This document shows positions 58,191 through 60,000 of a stretch of 60,000 bases of DNA, piece after piece. The stretch is taken from positions 12,491,453-12,551,452 of the forward strand of contig NC_087084.1 in assembly GCF_026151205.1 (NCBI RefSeq), written 5' to 3'. The translations under genes were made by a program, and so were the position numbers. The notes under the pieces were generated by a model, which made no database searches, had not been told where the DNA came from, and saw nothing but the letters and a program-made list of their open reading frames with translations. The number at the start of each line of letters is the position of its first letter. The first letter of the stretch is position 1. Source of the stretch: Bolinopsis microptera (lineage: Eukaryota; Ctenophora; Tentaculata; Lobata; Bolinopsidae).

Positions 58191-59542
58191 GGTTGACACC
58201 TACAACTTACTATTCTAGTTAATCACACGTGTCGAGTATTTACAGTTAAGTGAGTTCCATGTTATTATTATGGTAAGCACTGTAAATTATAGTTGGCAGA
58301 TCTAGTAATGATCGGCGGAATGTTATCAGTATAAAATTCAATGCAAAAAATTACAGTTAAATTACTTTATTATCTATAAATTTGGTCTAATTTTGATGCA
58401 ATGAAAATCTCTGTCGCGTTTGTCTGAATAAAAACGATAATATGTAGAATGAGGCAAAACAAAAACTTATGCCGAAGCTTCATATCTGTCATTGTAACAA
58501 TTTTACATTGTGCTATAATATAAACTTTGTAAAAACCAATTTTGCAGTAATCGAATTTCCAATAAATAACTATCACACAATAAAGGACAAATTACATCAC
58601 TTTAACCCATAGCTTAGAAAATAATGTATCGTTAAGAGAGTTATTAATCATCTATTAGTCTAGGATAATAATGCGAAGGGTATAGGTATTGGCATGACGA
58701 CATTTAGAAATTTTAAGAAATTTCTCATAATTTATAACGAGGGTAATAATGTGCATAGTTTAGAGGGGTACTTAATTAATTAATTAATTAATTAGGGGTA
58801 CTTAATTTAAATCGTACAAACAAAGCTTAGTATTTACAAAACATCAATATCTTTTCCTCAAATATTTACCAAAATAATGCTAAAAATAGCTCAACGGATC
58901 AATGTTTAACGCTTGGAATGTCATGATTAGTAAAGTTGTGACTGTCTTATCTGCTTTTATGTTCAGCACGTGCTTCGAATGGATGTTATCGTTAAGTTTA
59001 GCCTTTATTTCAAATAAAATAATAATATATGCTGTGTCATTATGGACATAATACGTTGAGAAGTTTAACACAGTAGTTTGACTTGGAACTACTGTTGTTG
59101 TAAGGAAACAGTTCAGTGGATCATGTTTTGAGGTACACAGCAGGTAATTAGTAACTAATTAGGTAATTAGTTACTGATTAGGTAATTAGTTACTAATTAG
59201 GTAATTAGTTTAAACGACAAACTCGGAGTTATCCATACACCACAGTCTTATTAGGCAAAAACACGTCACATCATGATAAAATTAATAAACCCTCAATAAT
59301 ACTTTTCAAGCGGTAAAAACGTAAATCAATCCCGATTCTTTGTTTTCAACGGTTATTGCACAGTATCAAAGAAATGTACTAATAATCAAAATTGGTATAA
59401 ACGCACGATTTGCTAATTCAAAATTTTTTACAAACTTATAGTATAAATTCAAATCACTAGCCTGCAGTGAACACCCAATCTCTGCAAAACCTATTTTTTT
59501 AAAAAATTGACGACTGATAAATGAACTAAACATAACTATACG
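58191..59542. other. Intergenic region between ARF-like gene and EMC6
   Basis: AT-rich. (TTAA)n-type runs lie at about 58771-58793. A repeat of ~22 bases (ACTAATTAGGTAATTAGTT) lies at about 59140-59212. Two minus-strand frames of 60-70 codons have no recognisable features. No gene is called. Confidence 0.4.
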
Positions 59543-59998
59543 TCACTTCTTCTTTTTCCTCCTCTTATCTCTCTTATGATCCTTAATCATCTCAGCAATA
59601 ATCTCAATTCCCTCCCAGATGCCCTCCCCGGTAACCGCACACGTACCCTGCACATACCAGCTGTGGTTATTGTATCTGTTCATGTGCAGCTGCTCAATTA
59701 GTTGAGGTGGGTTAACAGCTCCCCGCATGTCCTGTTTGTTACCGAATATCATTATGGGCACGTCCTGCATCTCTGGTAATGCCAACAAGTTTGACAGTTC
59801 TTCTCGTACTTCGTCAACGCGAGTAAAGTCCCAGCAGTCCACCACGAAGATGAGCCCGTCAGTACCTTTGAGGTAGTGTTTCCAAAGGGGACGCAGTTTT
59901 TGTTGTCCCCCAATGTCCCAGACAGTGAAACTGACACTTTTGGAATGTTTGACCGTCTCCACATTGAATCCGATAGTTGGAATGGTGCTGACAGTTTC
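59543..59998 (-). CDS. ARF/ARL-family small GTPase, 3' part (5' end beyond the window)
   Basis: The frame is open from the window edge (ETVSTIPTIGFNVETV) to the stop at 59543, about 151 residues. It has the switch I TIGFNVE, the G3 motif WDIGGQ followed by KLRPLWKHY, NKQD (as GNKQDM) and TCAVTGEG, all in ARF order. The P-loop and N-terminal amphipathic helix are off the window. The C-terminus DHKRDKRRKKKK is strongly basic, unlike ARF1 but like ARL4, whose basic tail binds phosphoinositide membranes. The core otherwise reads closer to ARF. The role is probably vesicle or plasma-membrane traffic; the subfamily is undecided. Confidence 0.9.
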   Translation of the reverse strand, partial: ETVSTIPTIGFNVETVKHSKSVSFTVWDIGGQQKLRPLWKHYLKGTDGLIFVVDCWDFTRVDEVREELSNLLALPEMQDVPIMIFGNKQDMRGAVNPPQLIEQLHMNRYNNHSWYVQGTCAVTGEGIWEGIEIIAEMIKDHKRDKRRKKKK

Positions 59999-60000
59999 AT

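Overview
The window is nuclear DNA from an invertebrate animal. It is AT-rich, its genes have many introns with GT/AG borders, and it is full of transposon remnants and tandem repeats. The host genes are standard animal ones: proteasome RPN2, tousled-like kinase, COP9 subunit 8, PIGQ, DNLZ, EMC6 and an ARF-like GTPase. With these are a cysteine-rich SRCR-like receptor and pieces of LINE and DNA transposons. A cnidarian or other early-branching animal is my guess, but nothing here settles the phylum.

Layout. 1-1880: palindrome-bearing repeats, then a CCAAT/CACGTG-rich stretch that may be the PSMD1 promoter. 1883-14891 (+): PSMD1/RPN2 in 22 coding exons (974 residues), all joined by matching splice phases. 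Its second intron holds a 3.1-kb element with long terminal inverted repeats and a broken gene of an uncharacterised family. 16691-18648 (-): last exon of a single-pass receptor, convergent with PSMD1. 19057-32781: a transposon graveyard with foldback elements, an RTE-like LINE cut by two foldback insertions, 3.5 tandem copies of an unknown 1.6-kb unit (itself split by a 2-kb TIR element) and a deleted mariner-like element. 34740-40960 (-): tousled-like kinase in at least 19 exons. 42990-50530: simple repeats, a LINE ORF1, a LINE reverse transcriptase tail, a 2.9-kb array of a 24-bp satellite and an (AAAC)n tract. 51854-60000 (-): a compact same-strand cluster in which transcription would meet ARF-like, EMC6, DNLZ, PIGQ and COPS8 in that order.

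The genes serve protein turnover (PSMD1, COPS8), chromatin and replication signalling (TLK), ER membrane protein insertion and GPI-anchor synthesis (EMC6, PIGQ), mitochondrial chaperone upkeep (DNLZ) and membrane traffic (ARF-like).

Three things deserve a second look. EMC6 and DNLZ overlap by 11 bases on one strand, which implies a dicistronic message. The intron-borne TIR element carries an RNase H-like/FEN-like/CXC gene family. Short tandem duplications sit on splice donors, acceptors or probable branch points of three different genes. All exon calls come from reading the sequence against remembered family proteins; no alignment or search was run.
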